Origin: M3007 sp040397785
GTDB taxonomy: Bacteria > Bacteroidota > Bacteroidia > Chitinophagales > Saprospiraceae
Length of the DNA stretch: 64,000 nucleotides
Direction: 5' to 3'
Assembly (NCBI GenBank): GCA_040397785.1
Contig: JBBAVI010000011.1
Span: 1 to 64,000, forward strand
This document shows, piece by piece, positions 44,600 to 53,640 of this stretch. The notes below the pieces were generated by a model. The model was given only the letters and a program-made list of their open reading frames with translations. It searched no databases and was not told the origin of the DNA. A program made the translations under genes and the position numbers. Numbering within the stretch: position 1 is the stretch's first letter; every line of letters begins with the position of its first letter.

Positions 44600-45841
44600 A
44601 TGAAACGAGTTGTCGTAACTGGCATTGGTGCAATCACGCCAATTGGTAATACGGTTTCTGAATACCTCGCAGGCCTTCAAAATGGCACAAGTGGCGCCAA
44701 TCTCATTACCTTATTCGATGCGTCGCTTTTTAAGACCAAATTTGCTTGTGAGGTAAAGGGATTTAATCCGGAAGCACATTTGGACCGCCGTGACGCCCGT
44801 AGGATGGACCGCTTTACTCAGTTTGCCATGGTGGCTGCGGCCGAAAGTATCCAGAATTCGGGTCTAGACCTTGATGCGATCAATAAACATCGCGTGGGGG
44901 TCATTTGGGCATCCGGTATTGGTGGCCTGGCTACCTTGGAAAAAGAAATTGAAGAACATGTGCTCGGAAACGGTATTCCAAAGCACAATCCGTTTTTGAT
45001 ACCCAAAATGATATCCGACATCGCTGCTGGCCAAATTTCTATGCAATATGGCTTTATGGGTGTCAATTACTGTACAGTTTCGGCGTGTGCATCCTCTTCG
45101 CATGCCATCATGAACGCTTTTGATTACATTCGACTAGGTAAGGCCGATATTATTGTGACTGGAGGATCGGAAGCGACCATCACTAAAACAGCTGTTGGTG
45201 GGTTTAATTCGATGAAAGCGTTAAGCGAACGCAATGAAGGATTTGAAACCGCTTCCCGTCCTTTCGACCTTGACCGGGATGGGTTTGTACTGGGAGAAGG
45301 GGCTGGTTCGCTGATTTTGGAGGAATATGAACATGCAATAAAACGCGGCGCACATATCTTTGCTGAGGTGATGGGCACCGGCGCAACTGCCGATGCTTAC
45401 CACATTACAGCACCTCACCCAGAAGGTTTGGGTGTAACCAACGTAATGCGTTTTGCCTTGGAAGAAGCAGGCATGGCTCCGGAAGACATTGATTACGTGA
45501 ATGTGCATGGTACCTCAACCCCATTGGGCGATGTTGCGGAGTTAAAAGCCATAAAAACGGTATTCGGTGACCACGCAAGCAAACTGAATATTTCTTCTAC
45601 AAAAAGTATGACCGGACATCTTTTGGGGGCAGCCGGTGCAATTGAAGCCATTGCCAGTATTTTGGCGATGCAACACGAATTTGTGCCACCTACCATCAAC
45701 CACTTTACCGATGATCCCGAAATTGATCCAACACTCAATCTGACTTTCAACAAAGCACAACCGCGTAAGCTACGGGCTGTGATAAGCAATACTTTTGGAT
45801 TTGGCGGACATAATGCTTCGGTAATCTTAAGGCAGGTATAA
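44600..45841 (+). CDS. fabF: beta-ketoacyl-ACP synthase II
   Basis: The ATG at 44600 gives 413 residues starting MKRVVVTGIGAITPIGNTVS. The catalytic triad is Cys163 in SACASSSHA, His in VNVHGTSTPLGD and His in KSMTGHLLGAAGA. It condenses malonyl-ACP with acyl-ACP to lengthen fatty acids. Standard length. Followed 23 nt later by rnc. Confidence 0.97.
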   Translation: MKRVVVTGIGAITPIGNTVSEYLAGLQNGTSGANLITLFDASLFKTKFACEVKGFNPEAHLDRRDARRMDRFTQFAMVAAAESIQNSGLDLDAINKHRVGVIWASGIGGLATLEKEIEEHVLGNGIPKHNPFLIPKMISDIAAGQISMQYGFMGVNYCTVSACASSSHAIMNAFDYIRLGKADIIVTGGSEATITKTAVGGFNSMKALSERNEGFETASRPFDLDRDGFVLGEGAGSLILEEYEHAIKRGAHIFAEVMGTGATADAYHITAPHPEGLGVTNVMRFALEEAGMAPEDIDYVNVHGTSTPLGDVAELKAIKTVFGDHASKLNISSTKSMTGHLLGAAGAIEAIASILAMQHEFVPPTINHFTDDPEIDPTLNLTFNKAQPRKLRAVISNTFGFGGHNASVILRQV

Positions 45842-45864
45842 GGCAGGTTTAAAACATAGATGCT

Positions 45865-46653
45865 GTGCGATTTCTTCGAAGACTTTACAATTTTTACATT
45901 CATCCGGATAAGGAACTGGCTCGTCGACTGAAGGGACTGATCGGTTTTACGCCGGTCCATATGACGCTGTTCAAGCTGGCTTTTTTTCACAAAAGCACGT
46001 TTTCTACTGGAGAATACGCCATTTCTAACAATGAACGCCTCGAATTTTTGGGCGATGCCGTACTCAGCACTATTGTAGCCGAATACCTGTTTAAAAAATA
46101 CCCAAACAGTGATGAAGGCTTTCTGACCAAGATGCGGTCAAAAATTGTGAAGCGGAATTCATTGGACGAAATCGCAGACAAAATGGGGCTTGACCTTTTT
46201 TTGGCAAACTATAACCAGACGCGGCTCTCCAAATCTATGTTGGGAAACGCCCTGGAGGCATTGGTTGGAGCCATCTATATTGAAGTAGGTTACGAAAAGA
46301 CCAAAGAATACGTGATTCGAAGGGTATTGCGCAGGTATCTGGACATCCACGAATTGGAAAGTTTTGACGATAATTACAAAAGCCAACTCTTGGAGTGGTG
46401 CCAAAAAAACGGCCGTCAAATTGAGTACAAAGTGATGGCCAAATATAAAAGTGAAAAGCGGGACAAGTTTAAAGTAGCGGTGTACGTGGATAATAAGAAA
46501 CTGGGTACTGCCGACGATTTTAACAAAAAAAGCGCTGAGCAACTCGCCAGTGAACGGGCTATGACGGCATTGGGAATTTTGGGCAATGCCGGTGCCCCCC
46601 CGATCTCTGTGACCGAGGAGGAGGAGGAAGACAATGCAAGCGCTAATACTTAG
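45865..46653 (+). CDS. rnc: ribonuclease III
   Basis: A 262-residue enzyme from a GTG start; the nearby ATG at 45860 is out of frame. The catalytic helix has NERLEFLGDAVLS and GNALEALVGAIYIE; the C-terminal dsRNA-binding domain (about 170-240) contains YKSQLLEWCQKNGRQIEYKV and KKSAEQLASERAM. It cuts double-stranded RNA, including rRNA precursors. A poly-Glu acidic tail follows the dsRBD. Order acpP-fabF-rnc is common in bacteria. Confidence 0.95.
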   Translation: MRFLRRLYNFYIHPDKELARRLKGLIGFTPVHMTLFKLAFFHKSTFSTGEYAISNNERLEFLGDAVLSTIVAEYLFKKYPNSDEGFLTKMRSKIVKRNSLDEIADKMGLDLFLANYNQTRLSKSMLGNALEALVGAIYIEVGYEKTKEYVIRRVLRRYLDIHELESFDDNYKSQLLEWCQKNGRQIEYKVMAKYKSEKRDKFKVAVYVDNKKLGTADDFNKKSAEQLASERAMTALGILGNAGAPPISVTEEEEEDNASANT

Positions 46654-46664
46654 AAATCGTGTTT

Positions 46665-47081
46665 ATGGAATTGACCATTCAGACCCCCGCATTGCTTTTT
46701 CCGGCGATTTCCCTGTTGTTATTGGCATTTACCAATAAGTTTCTGGCAATCGCAAATCTGATTCGCAACCTGGTGTCTGATTACGAAAAACATCGTCATG
46801 ATTTGCTCATGACGCAAATCGCCAGTTTGAAACGCAGGTTGCAATTGATTCGATGGATGCAGGTATTTGGGATCAGCAGCATGTTATTGTGTGTGGTAAC
46901 CATGTTTTTGGTTTTTGAAAACTGGCAAATAGCCGCAAAAGTATTGTTTGGCGTCAGCCTGTTGTTGATGATCATTTCTTTGCTGCTCAGTTTGCTGGAA
47001 ATCATCCTTTCGGCTGGTGCGTTGCGCCTGATTTTGCGTGATTTTGAAGAAAAGGAGCGTACGTTGAAGCTACACGAATAA
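46665..47081 (+). CDS. DUF2721 membrane protein
   Basis: A 138-residue protein read from the ATG at 46665 (MELTIQTPALLFPAISLLLL); a GTG two codons earlier is possible. Three membrane helices (about 8-27, 65-85, 90-115), a cytosolic basic segment between the first two (DLLMTQIASLKRRLQLIRWM), and an acidic tail (ILRDFEEKERTLKLHE) fit the DUF2721 family. Function is unknown. It lies 11 nt after rnc, so it is probably co-transcribed. Confidence 0.8.
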   Translation: MELTIQTPALLFPAISLLLLAFTNKFLAIANLIRNLVSDYEKHRHDLLMTQIASLKRRLQLIRWMQVFGISSMLLCVVTMFLVFENWQIAAKVLFGVSLLLMIISLLLSLLEIILSAGALRLILRDFEEKERTLKLHE

Positions 47082-47085
47082 AATA

Positions 47086-47116
47086 TTTGAAAAATTGAAG
47101 AATTTGCTTACCTTTG
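47086..47116 (+). promoter_or_regulatory. promoter of the rimP-nusA-infB operon
   Basis: TTTG at 47086-47089, a 19-nt spacer, then TACCTTTG at 47109-47116. Both boxes and spacing match the Bacteroidota consensus exactly. Transcription should start near 47123, about 100 nt before rimP. Confidence 0.8.
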
Positions 47117-47141
47117 CAGGCGATTAGATTAACTGGCGAAT

Positions 47142-47170
47142 AAAAGAGGGAACCAAAAGTTCCCTCTTTT
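47142..47170 (+). terminator. leader terminator/attenuator of the rimP operon
   Basis: AAAAGAGGGAAC, loop CAAAA, GTTCCCTCTTTT: a perfect 12-bp stem whose 3' arm ends in TTTT and continues CTTT. It lies between the promoter above and the rimP ATG at 47225, so unless bypassed it would stop most operon transcripts. It may also end the DUF2721 transcript from upstream. Confidence 0.7.
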
Positions 47171-47224
47171 CTTTATAGGTGCTTGATTTTCAAGTGTTCG
47201 TCGGAGTTTTTTGAAGTTAAAAAT

Positions 47225-47704
47225 ATGGAACTGACGGAACGCATTGACCAACTTTTATCAGAGAAATACAGCACGGACGAGATGTTTACCGATTGCTTTA
47301 CGGTGGATATTGAACTGAGGCCAGCACAAAAGCTGTATGTTTTTGTAGATTGCGATTCAGGTATGACGTTTGAAAAATGTCGCAAACTGAGTCGTTACCT
47401 TGAGCAGCACATTGATACCAATAATTGGCTGGGCGAAAAGTACGTGCTCGAGGTGAGCAGCCCCGGCATTGAACGCCCACTGAAGTTTTTGCGACAGTAT
47501 CAAAAGAACCTGGGGCGTACCTTGGAAATAACCCTTACCGACAAAACGAAAAAGAAAGGCGTGCTCAAATCAGCGGATGAACAGCAGGTCATTTTAGAAG
47601 ATACGGTCATTGAAAAAATTGAGAAGAAAAAAGTGGAAGTACAGGTCGAAATGCCGATTCCATTTGATCAGATCGAAAAGGCCGTTATAAAAGTTGTGTT
47701 TTGA
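47225..47704 (+). CDS. rimP: ribosome maturation factor RimP
   Basis: The ATG at 47225 gives 159 residues starting MELTERIDQLLSEKYSTDEM. The N-terminal domain has DIELRPAQKLYVFVDCDSGM and LSRYLEQHIDTNNWLGEKYV; LEVSSPGIERPLKFLRQYQK links to the Sm-like C-terminal domain, rich in Lys and Glu. It helps 30S subunit assembly. First gene of the operon. Confidence 0.96.
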   Translation: MELTERIDQLLSEKYSTDEMFTDCFTVDIELRPAQKLYVFVDCDSGMTFEKCRKLSRYLEQHIDTNNWLGEKYVLEVSSPGIERPLKFLRQYQKNLGRTLEITLTDKTKKKGVLKSADEQQVILEDTVIEKIEKKKVEVQVEMPIPFDQIEKAVIKVVF

Positions 47705-47719
47705 GTAAAAAGGCAAAAG

Positions 47720-47727
47720 TATCTTTG
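47720..47727 (+). promoter_or_regulatory. possible -7 element between rimP and nusA
   Basis: TATCTTTG matches TAnnTTTG, 57 nt before the nusA ATG. A TTTG lies only 16 nt upstream (too close), so this is a weak internal promoter at best. Confidence 0.35.
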
Positions 47728-47783
47728 CGCCCAAGCATTTAATAAACCAAACATCACATCACAATCAATCCTACCATTTTCCT

Positions 47784-49049
47784 ATGGTTAATTTAGTAGA
47801 TGTCTTTGCTGACTTTAAATCGGGAAAGAATATAGACCGTCCCACGATGGTGCGCGTTTTGGAAGACGTTTTTAGAACATTGATTAAGAAAAAATACGGC
47901 TCCGATGAAAATTTTGACGTAATTGTCAATACCAACAAAGGTGACCTAGAGATCTGGCGTGTGCGGGAAGTGGTAACGGATGGAGAGGTCACCGACGAGC
48001 GCAGCCAAATCAGTTTGTCAGAAGCGCACAGCGTAGATGAAAGTATCGCCACGGGTGATGAATGTTACGAGCAGTTGTCAATCGAAGATTTTGGACGCCG
48101 TGCTATTATGGCAGCGCGCCAAACCTTGGTTTCGCGGATTATGGAACTGGAAAAAGACGAGGTGTTCCGCAAATATACAGAACGGGTAGGCGAGGTCGTG
48201 ATCGGCGAAATAAGCCAGATTATGAAAAAAGAAGTGTTGGTGTTGGATGATGCAACCGGAAACGAATTGGTGTTGCCGCGCACAGAAATGATTAAAGGCG
48301 ATTACTACCGCAAGGGCGATGTAGTAAAAGGCGTGATACGGAAAGTGGAAATGCGCAACAATGCACCGTTTGTAATGTTAAGCCGTACAGATTCTATTTT
48401 CCTCGAAAAATTATTGCGTGCGGAGGTTCCAGAAATTGAAGACGGCGTGATTGAAGTAAAACACATTGTACGGCTCCCGGGCGAACGTGCGAAAGTGGCC
48501 GTTGAAAGCCACGATGATCGGGTCGATCCGGTTGGTGCATGTGTTGGTATGAAAGGTAGCCGTATCCACGGAATCGTACGCGAATTGCGTAATGAAAATA
48601 TTGACATCATCAATTACACGACCAACTTGCCGCTGTATATCACACGTAGTTTGACGCCAGCGAAAATCAGCAATATTGAGATCGATCATGAACGCAAGCG
48701 TGTTTCGGTGTTTTTAGATGCAGATCAGGTGAGTTTGGCCATCGGTAAGGCCGGTTCAAACATTAAATTGGCATCCAAACTGACCGGCTACGAAATTGAT
48801 GTGTACCGCAACCAGGCACAGGAGTACGAAATTGACGATGTGGATCTGGAAGAATTCGGCGACGAAATCGAACCATGGGTAATCGAAGCGTTCAAAAATA
48901 TTGGTTGCGATACAGCCCGTCAGGTACTGGAACTCAGTGCAGAAGAGTTGATTCGCCGCACCGATCTTGAAGAAGAAACTGTGCGTTTTGTCTTGTCTAT
49001 TCTGGCAGCAGAATTTGAAGAAGGCGGCGGGAACGAACCAAAGGCTTAA
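47784..49049 (+). CDS. nusA: transcription termination/antitermination factor NusA
   Basis: A 421-residue protein: N-terminal RNA-polymerase-binding domain (about 1-125), S1 domain (about 130-200, GEVVIGEISQIMKKEVLVLD), two KH domains (about 205-345, with CVGMKGSRIHGIVREL and SLAIGKAGSNIKLASKLTGY) and one C-terminal helix-hairpin-helix repeat (about 370-415). It modulates pausing, termination and antitermination. The leader terminator of this operon could be its own target. Confidence 0.96.
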   Translation: MVNLVDVFADFKSGKNIDRPTMVRVLEDVFRTLIKKKYGSDENFDVIVNTNKGDLEIWRVREVVTDGEVTDERSQISLSEAHSVDESIATGDECYEQLSIEDFGRRAIMAARQTLVSRIMELEKDEVFRKYTERVGEVVIGEISQIMKKEVLVLDDATGNELVLPRTEMIKGDYYRKGDVVKGVIRKVEMRNNAPFVMLSRTDSIFLEKLLRAEVPEIEDGVIEVKHIVRLPGERAKVAVESHDDRVDPVGACVGMKGSRIHGIVRELRNENIDIINYTTNLPLYITRSLTPAKISNIEIDHERKRVSVFLDADQVSLAIGKAGSNIKLASKLTGYEIDVYRNQAQEYEIDDVDLEEFGDEIEPWVIEAFKNIGCDTARQVLELSAEELIRRTDLEEETVRFVLSILAAEFEEGGGNEPKA

Positions 49050-49259
49050 GGTGTTTTAGGAGAAATATTGGGCTGCCGTTAAAAAGACTTGCAGCACTTT
49101 CATTTCAAACCTAAATCCTCCAAGCTTTTTTCGTACTTTCGCACCACTTTTCACACATACTAAATTTTTTGAGCCTTCTAAACGGATTTATAAGCGGAAA
49201 ACGCTAAATTGCACACAAAACCAACAAAATTAATTTCAACAAAGCAGGAAAAACGCTGC

Positions 49260-52200
49260 ATGGCAATAAAACTAATTAAGGTAGCAAAGGAATTCAACGT
49301 TGGCTTACACACCATCGTCGAGACACTACATGGAAAGGGCTTCCAAGTAGATGAGAAACCGACGACTGATATCACCGACGAAATGTTGGCGGTACTTCAA
49401 AAAGAGTTCCAGAAAGACCTTGTTATCAAACAGGAAGCAGACAAACTCGCGCGGCCCGTGCTCAAAAAAGAGCCAGCCACTGCTGCAGCAGCTCCTGTAT
49501 CCAATACGACTACAACTGGGCCGCCACCAGCGCGACCCTCCTTCCTCCCTCCAAGAGAAGAAGGACCTAAACCTGCGCTTCCCAAAGTGGAGCAGGAAAC
49601 GCCTGTACAGCCTGCTGCCCCTAAAAAAGAAGAGCAGGAACCAATACAGCGTGAACGCCAGGGCGGTTTGAAAATCGTGGGTAAAATTGATTTAGATGCG
49701 CACAAAACAGCACCTAAAACAGCAGAAAAGCCCGTTCCACCAACACCCGTTGTGGAGCCTGAACTTAAAAAAGCAGCACCTGTAGTGCCTGTACCACCAG
49801 TGGTCGAAACTGTAAAACCAGCGCCGCCACCTGTTAACGTACCCCGTACTGCTGATAAAACTCCGAACGTTGCTCCGACACCAAAACCGGAACCAACACC
49901 CGTAAAGTCGGAGCCACCACCGCGTAGAGAGCCACGGCAAGATTTCCTCAAAAAGGAAACACCGCCGCCGGTCGTAAAAAAAGCCGATCCTGCTCCTCCA
50001 GTGCAAAGGCCAAAACCACAGGACCGCGTTGTGCCTCCGGTTCAAAAAGAACCAACGCCGCCGCCCGCTACAACAGAGCCACCAGTTGCAGAAGAAGCAA
50101 AAGGTGATGAATTGTACCGCGCGGATGCAACACCGTTGCGTGGTCTGAAAATTTTGGGCCGCATTAACCTGAACCCACCACGCAAACCCGAACCACCGGC
50201 CGAACGCCCCAACCAGGGCGGACAAGGCGGACAGGGCGGCAACCGCAACCAACAAGGTGGCGGAAATCGCAACCAGGGCGGACAAGGCGGCAACCGCAAC
50301 CAACAAGGTGGCGGAAATCGCAACAACCCACAAAATGCAGGTCCAGGCGGCCAAAATCGCCCAGTAACCCCTGCTGGAGGTGGAACAGGAACTCCTGCTG
50401 CTGGTGGCGCAACAAATGCAAATAGCGATGACGCACGCCGCAAGCGCAAGCGCAAAAAAGTGCCACAACAACCGGTAACTGCCGCAACGCTGCAGGCTAC
50501 CATGACAGGCAACCAAGGCGATAAGAAAGGCAAAGGCCGTGTAGATGCTCCGAAAGAGGTTTCTCAAAAAGAAATTGAGGACCAAATCAAGCAAACTATG
50601 GCACGGCTCGGCGCAGGTGCCAGCCGCAAACGCCAAAAAATGCGCCGCGATAAACGCGATGTCATGCGCGAACGTGCGGAACTTGCTGAACAAGCCCGCA
50701 GCGAAAGCGACAAAACACTACAAGTAACAGAGTTTATCTCGGTTTCCGACCTGGCTTCACTGCTGAGCGTAAAACCTGCCGATATTATCAAGTCTTGTAT
50801 GACCCTCGGCATTTTCGTTTCCATCAACCAACGCCTCGATGCGGAAATCATCGAACTGGTTGCCAACGAAAATGGCTATACCGTGCAGTTTATCAGTGCC
50901 GAAGAACAGGTGGAGGTTGAAGAAGAAGAAGTTGACGATCCTGCTGACCTGCGCCCACGCCAACCTATTGTTACGGTAATGGGCCACGTCGATCACGGTA
51001 AAACCTCGCTGCTCGACTTTATCCGGAGCGCCGACGTAGCCAGTGGTGAGGCCGGTGGTATCACCCAACATATTGGTGCTTATGAGGTGGCCATCGATAA
51101 AGATGACATAAATAAAAAGATCACCTTCCTGGATACACCGGGTCACGAAGCCTTTACGGCCATGCGTGCACGGGGTGCGAAAGTTACAGACATAGCCGTC
51201 ATCATGATTGCGGCCGACGATAGTATCATGCCACAAACGCGAGAAGCAATTAGCCACGCGCAAGCGGCCGGTGTACCACTCGTATTTGCCATTAATAAAA
51301 TTGATAAGGCGGGTGCCGACCCTGAACGCATCAAAAACGAACTGGCTCAAATGAACCTGCTCGTGGAAGAATGGGGCGGTAAATACCAAAGCCAAGACAT
51401 TTCGGCCAAAAAAGGTCTGAATATCGATAAATTACTCGAAAAAATCCTGCTCGAAGCCGAATTGCTCGAATTGAAAGCAAATCCAAAACGCCGGGCATCC
51501 GGTACTGTTTTGGAGGCATCGCTCGACAAAGGCCGGGGGTATGTGACAAAGATTTTGATTGATAATGGCTCGTTGCATAAAGGAGACCCGATTATTGCGG
51601 GTGAATTTGCCGGTAAGGTGAAGGCCATGTACAACGAACGCGGTAAGGAAGTAAAAGAAGCAGGCCCTGCAGCACCTGTATTGGTGTTGGGCTTGCCCGG
51701 CGCACCACAAGCGGGTGAAAAGATCAAAGTTACTTCGAGTGATAGCGAGGCAAAAGAAATTGCCAACAAACGCGCACAAATCATTCGCGAACAATCGAAC
51801 CGTGCCAACAAACGGATCAGCTTGGAAGAGATTGGTCGTCGTTTGGCACTGGGCAACTTTAAAGAACTGAAACTCATCGTTAAAGGTGACGTGGATGGTT
51901 CGGTAGAGGCCTTGAGCGATTCCTTGATCAAACTGTCGATCGAAAAAGTTGCGGTATCGGTTATCCACAAAGCCGTTGGTCAAATTGCCGACAGCGACGT
52001 GATGCTGGCTTCCGCTTCGGATGCAATCATTATCGGTTTCCAGGTGCGACCATCTATTACTGCCCGCAAACTGGCCGAGAAAGAAGGCGTGGAGATCAAA
52101 TTGTACTCCATCATTTACGAAGCCATCGAAGAGGTCAAAGCGGCCATACTCGGTATGTTGGAGCCTACCAAAGAAGAAGAAATCATGGGCCAAGTGGAAA

Positions 52201-52490
52201 TCCGCGAGGTGTACAAGATTTCGAAGGTGGGTACCGTGGCAGGTTGTATCGTACAAGAGGGCAAAATCAGCCGCAACCATTATGTGCGGATCATCCGCGA
52301 TGGTATCGTGGTGTACCCAACCAATCCGAACCAACATGCAGAACTCGCTTCGCTGAAACGTTTCAAAGAAGATGCGAAAGAGGTGAAAGCAGGCTTGGAA
52401 TGTGGTTTGACCATCAAGAACTTCAACGACATTAAAGACGGCGATGTAGTCGAATCTTATGTGATCAATGAAGTGAAAGCGACAATTTAA
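49260..52490 (+). CDS. infB: translation initiation factor IF-2
   Basis: The ATG at 49260 gives 1076 residues; an in-frame TTG upstream is not used. Residues 1-60 are the IF2_N domain (KVAKEFNVGLHTIVETLHGK). Residues 70-410 are a long Pro/Lys/Glu linker with a Gly/Asn/Gln-rich stretch built from a 51-bp DNA repeat. A second IF2_N domain precedes the GTPase: G1 GHVDHGKT at 575-582, DTPGHEAFTAMRARGA, NKIDKAG. Domains II, III and IV follow. It brings fMet-tRNA to the 30S subunit. The linker is far longer than in E. coli IF-2. Confidence 0.97.
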   Translation: MAIKLIKVAKEFNVGLHTIVETLHGKGFQVDEKPTTDITDEMLAVLQKEFQKDLVIKQEADKLARPVLKKEPATAAAAPVSNTTTTGPPPARPSFLPPREEGPKPALPKVEQETPVQPAAPKKEEQEPIQRERQGGLKIVGKIDLDAHKTAPKTAEKPVPPTPVVEPELKKAAPVVPVPPVVETVKPAPPPVNVPRTADKTPNVAPTPKPEPTPVKSEPPPRREPRQDFLKKETPPPVVKKADPAPPVQRPKPQDRVVPPVQKEPTPPPATTEPPVAEEAKGDELYRADATPLRGLKILGRINLNPPRKPEPPAERPNQGGQGGQGGNRNQQGGGNRNQGGQGGNRNQQGGGNRNNPQNAGPGGQNRPVTPAGGGTGTPAAGGATNANSDDARRKRKRKKVPQQPVTAATLQATMTGNQGDKKGKGRVDAPKEVSQKEIEDQIKQTMARLGAGASRKRQKMRRDKRDVMRERAELAEQARSESDKTLQVTEFISVSDLASLLSVKPADIIKSCMTLGIFVSINQRLDAEIIELVANENGYTVQFISAEEQVEVEEEEVDDPADLRPRQPIVTVMGHVDHGKTSLLDFIRSADVASGEAGGITQHIGAYEVAIDKDDINKKITFLDTPGHEAFTAMRARGAKVTDIAVIMIAADDSIMPQTREAISHAQAAGVPLVFAINKIDKAGADPERIKNELAQMNLLVEEWGGKYQSQDISAKKGLNIDKLLEKILLEAELLELKANPKRRASGTVLEASLDKGRGYVTKILIDNGSLHKGDPIIAGEFAGKVKAMYNERGKEVKEAGPAAPVLVLGLPGAPQAGEKIKVTSSDSEAKEIANKRAQIIREQSNRANKRISLEEIGRRLALGNFKELKLIVKGDVDGSVEALSDSLIKLSIEKVAVSVIHKAVGQIADSDVMLASASDAIIIGFQVRPSITARKLAEKEGVEIKLYSIIYEAIEEVKAAILGMLEPTKEEEIMGQVEIREVYKISKVGTVAGCIVQEGKISRNHYVRIIRDGIVVYPTNPNQHAELASLKRFKEDAKEVKAGLECGLTIKNFNDIKDGDVVESYVINEVKATI
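50231..50324 (+). repeat. 51-bp tandem repeat inside infB
   Basis: A 43-nt block at 50231-50273 returns at 50282-50324 with one base difference; the period is 51 nt, or 17 codons. It encodes GGNRNQQGGGNRN-type sequence between Pro-rich linker segments. The repeat is in frame, so copy-number change would not break the gene. Confidence 0.85.
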
Positions 52491-52513
52491 GTGTTAGTTC
52501 AGAATATTTTACC

Positions 52514-52550
52514 AAAAAATGCCTTCGTTCGAAACGAGGGCATTTTTTTT
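52514..52550 (+). terminator. intrinsic terminator after infB
   Basis: AAAAAATGCCTTCGTT and AACGAGGGCATTTTTT pair (one G-T) around a 2-nt loop, then a run of T. It lies 24 nt after the infB stop, before rmlA. The arm TTCGAAACGAGGGC is identical to that of the terminator at 2686-2721. Confidence 0.8.
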
Positions 52551-52575
52551 GCATAGAAAAGAAAAACACAACTTC

Positions 52576-53454
52576 ATGAAAGGAATCATTTTGGCGGGCG
52601 GTTTAGGTACCCGACTTTATCCGCTCACGCTGGCTGTCAGCAAACAGCTTATGCCTGTTTACGACAAGCCTATGATCTATTACCCGCTTTCAACCTTGAT
52701 GCTGGCGGGCATTCGCGACATCCTGATTATTTCTACGCCTTACGACCTGCCCAAGTTTGAACAACTGTTCGGCGACGGAAAGGAGCTGGGCATGAATTTT
52801 TCTTATGTTGCACAGCCAGAGCCCAATGGTCTGGCACAGGCCTTTGTACTCGGAGCGCCTTTTATCGGAAAGGACAACGCATCGTTGATTCTGGGTGATA
52901 ATATTTTTTATGGCGCCGGATTGGGTGAAAAGGTGCGCTCCTGCAACACGCCAGAAGGGGGGATCATTTTCGCTTACCAAGTAGCCGATCCTGAACGTTA
53001 TGGGGTGGTGGAGTTTGATAAAGAAAACCGCGCTTTGAGTATTGAGGAAAAGCCGAGTCATCCCAAAAGCAACTTTGCGGTGCCTGGCTTGTATTTTTAT
53101 GATAACAGTGTGGTGGAGGTAGCAAAAAACCTGAAACCATCGGCCAGGGGCGAATATGAAATTACCGATGTAAACCGCTATTACCTCGAACAAGGTAAGT
53201 TGCAAGTGCGCGCAATGGGCCGCGGCTATGCCTGGTTGGATACAGGTACCCATGAATCTTTGATGCAAGCAGGGCATTTTGTACAAGCAATTGAGGATCG
53301 TCAAGGCCTCAAAATTGGTTGTATTGAAGAGATTGCGTGGGAAATGGGATTTATCGACGATGAAGGTCTGGAGGCGCTGGGCAACAAATTTATCAAAAGC
53401 GGCTACGGTGAATACCTGTTAAATTTGTTAAAATTTCGTTATGGCGGAAAATAA
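52576..53454 (+). CDS. rmlA: glucose-1-phosphate thymidylyltransferase
   Basis: The ATG at 52576 gives 293 residues starting MKGIILAGGLGTRLYPLTLA, with the nucleotide-binding signature GGLGTRLYPLT, then KPMIYYPLSTLMLAGI and LGDNIFYGAGL. It makes dTDP-glucose from glucose 1-phosphate and dTTP, the entry to dTDP-rhamnose and related surface sugars. rmlB, C and D are not in the window. Open frame upstream of this ATG overlaps the infB terminator and is excluded. Confidence 0.95.
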   Translation: MKGIILAGGLGTRLYPLTLAVSKQLMPVYDKPMIYYPLSTLMLAGIRDILIISTPYDLPKFEQLFGDGKELGMNFSYVAQPEPNGLAQAFVLGAPFIGKDNASLILGDNIFYGAGLGEKVRSCNTPEGGIIFAYQVADPERYGVVEFDKENRALSIEEKPSHPKSNFAVPGLYFYDNSVVEVAKNLKPSARGEYEITDVNRYYLEQGKLQVRAMGRGYAWLDTGTHESLMQAGHFVQAIEDRQGLKIGCIEEIAWEMGFIDDEGLEALGNKFIKSGYGEYLLNLLKFRYGGK

Positions 53455-53533
53455 TGTGGCCTGAAAAGCAACCCTTTAGGTAATTGGGCTGACTTTCTTT
53501 GCGTTCGTGAAATGAAATTGATGTAAAAAAGGC

Positions 53534-53602
53534 TTACCTTTAGAGCATGTTTAAATCTTGAAAATTATGATGTTTTAAAATTTAAACATGCTTTTTAGGT
53601 AA
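53534..53602. repeat. 23-bp imperfect inverted repeat before the unknown membrane protein gene
   Basis: The left arm (TTACCTTTAGAGCATGTTTA, continuing 3 more nt) and right arm (ending CATGCTTTTTAGGTAA) pair over 23 positions with about three mismatches around a 23-nt AT-rich loop; the central 13 bp, AGCATGTTTAAAT, are perfect. It lies between rmlA and the gene at 53641. It could be the terminator of rmlA (CTTTTTAGG follows the stem), a small MITE-like relic, or an operator. Confidence 0.5.
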
Positions 53603-53640
53603 TTCAACCTATTTTAGTATTTCTTCGGAATGTAAACTTA

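Noticed and set aside
49692..50693. 333-codon Cys/Trp-rich open frame antisense to infB
   Set aside because: Produced by the Pro/Gly-rich linker and its 51-bp repeat read backwards; no start signals or domain.
51432..52337. 301-codon open frame antisense to infB
   Set aside because: Shadow of the GTPase and C-terminal domains.
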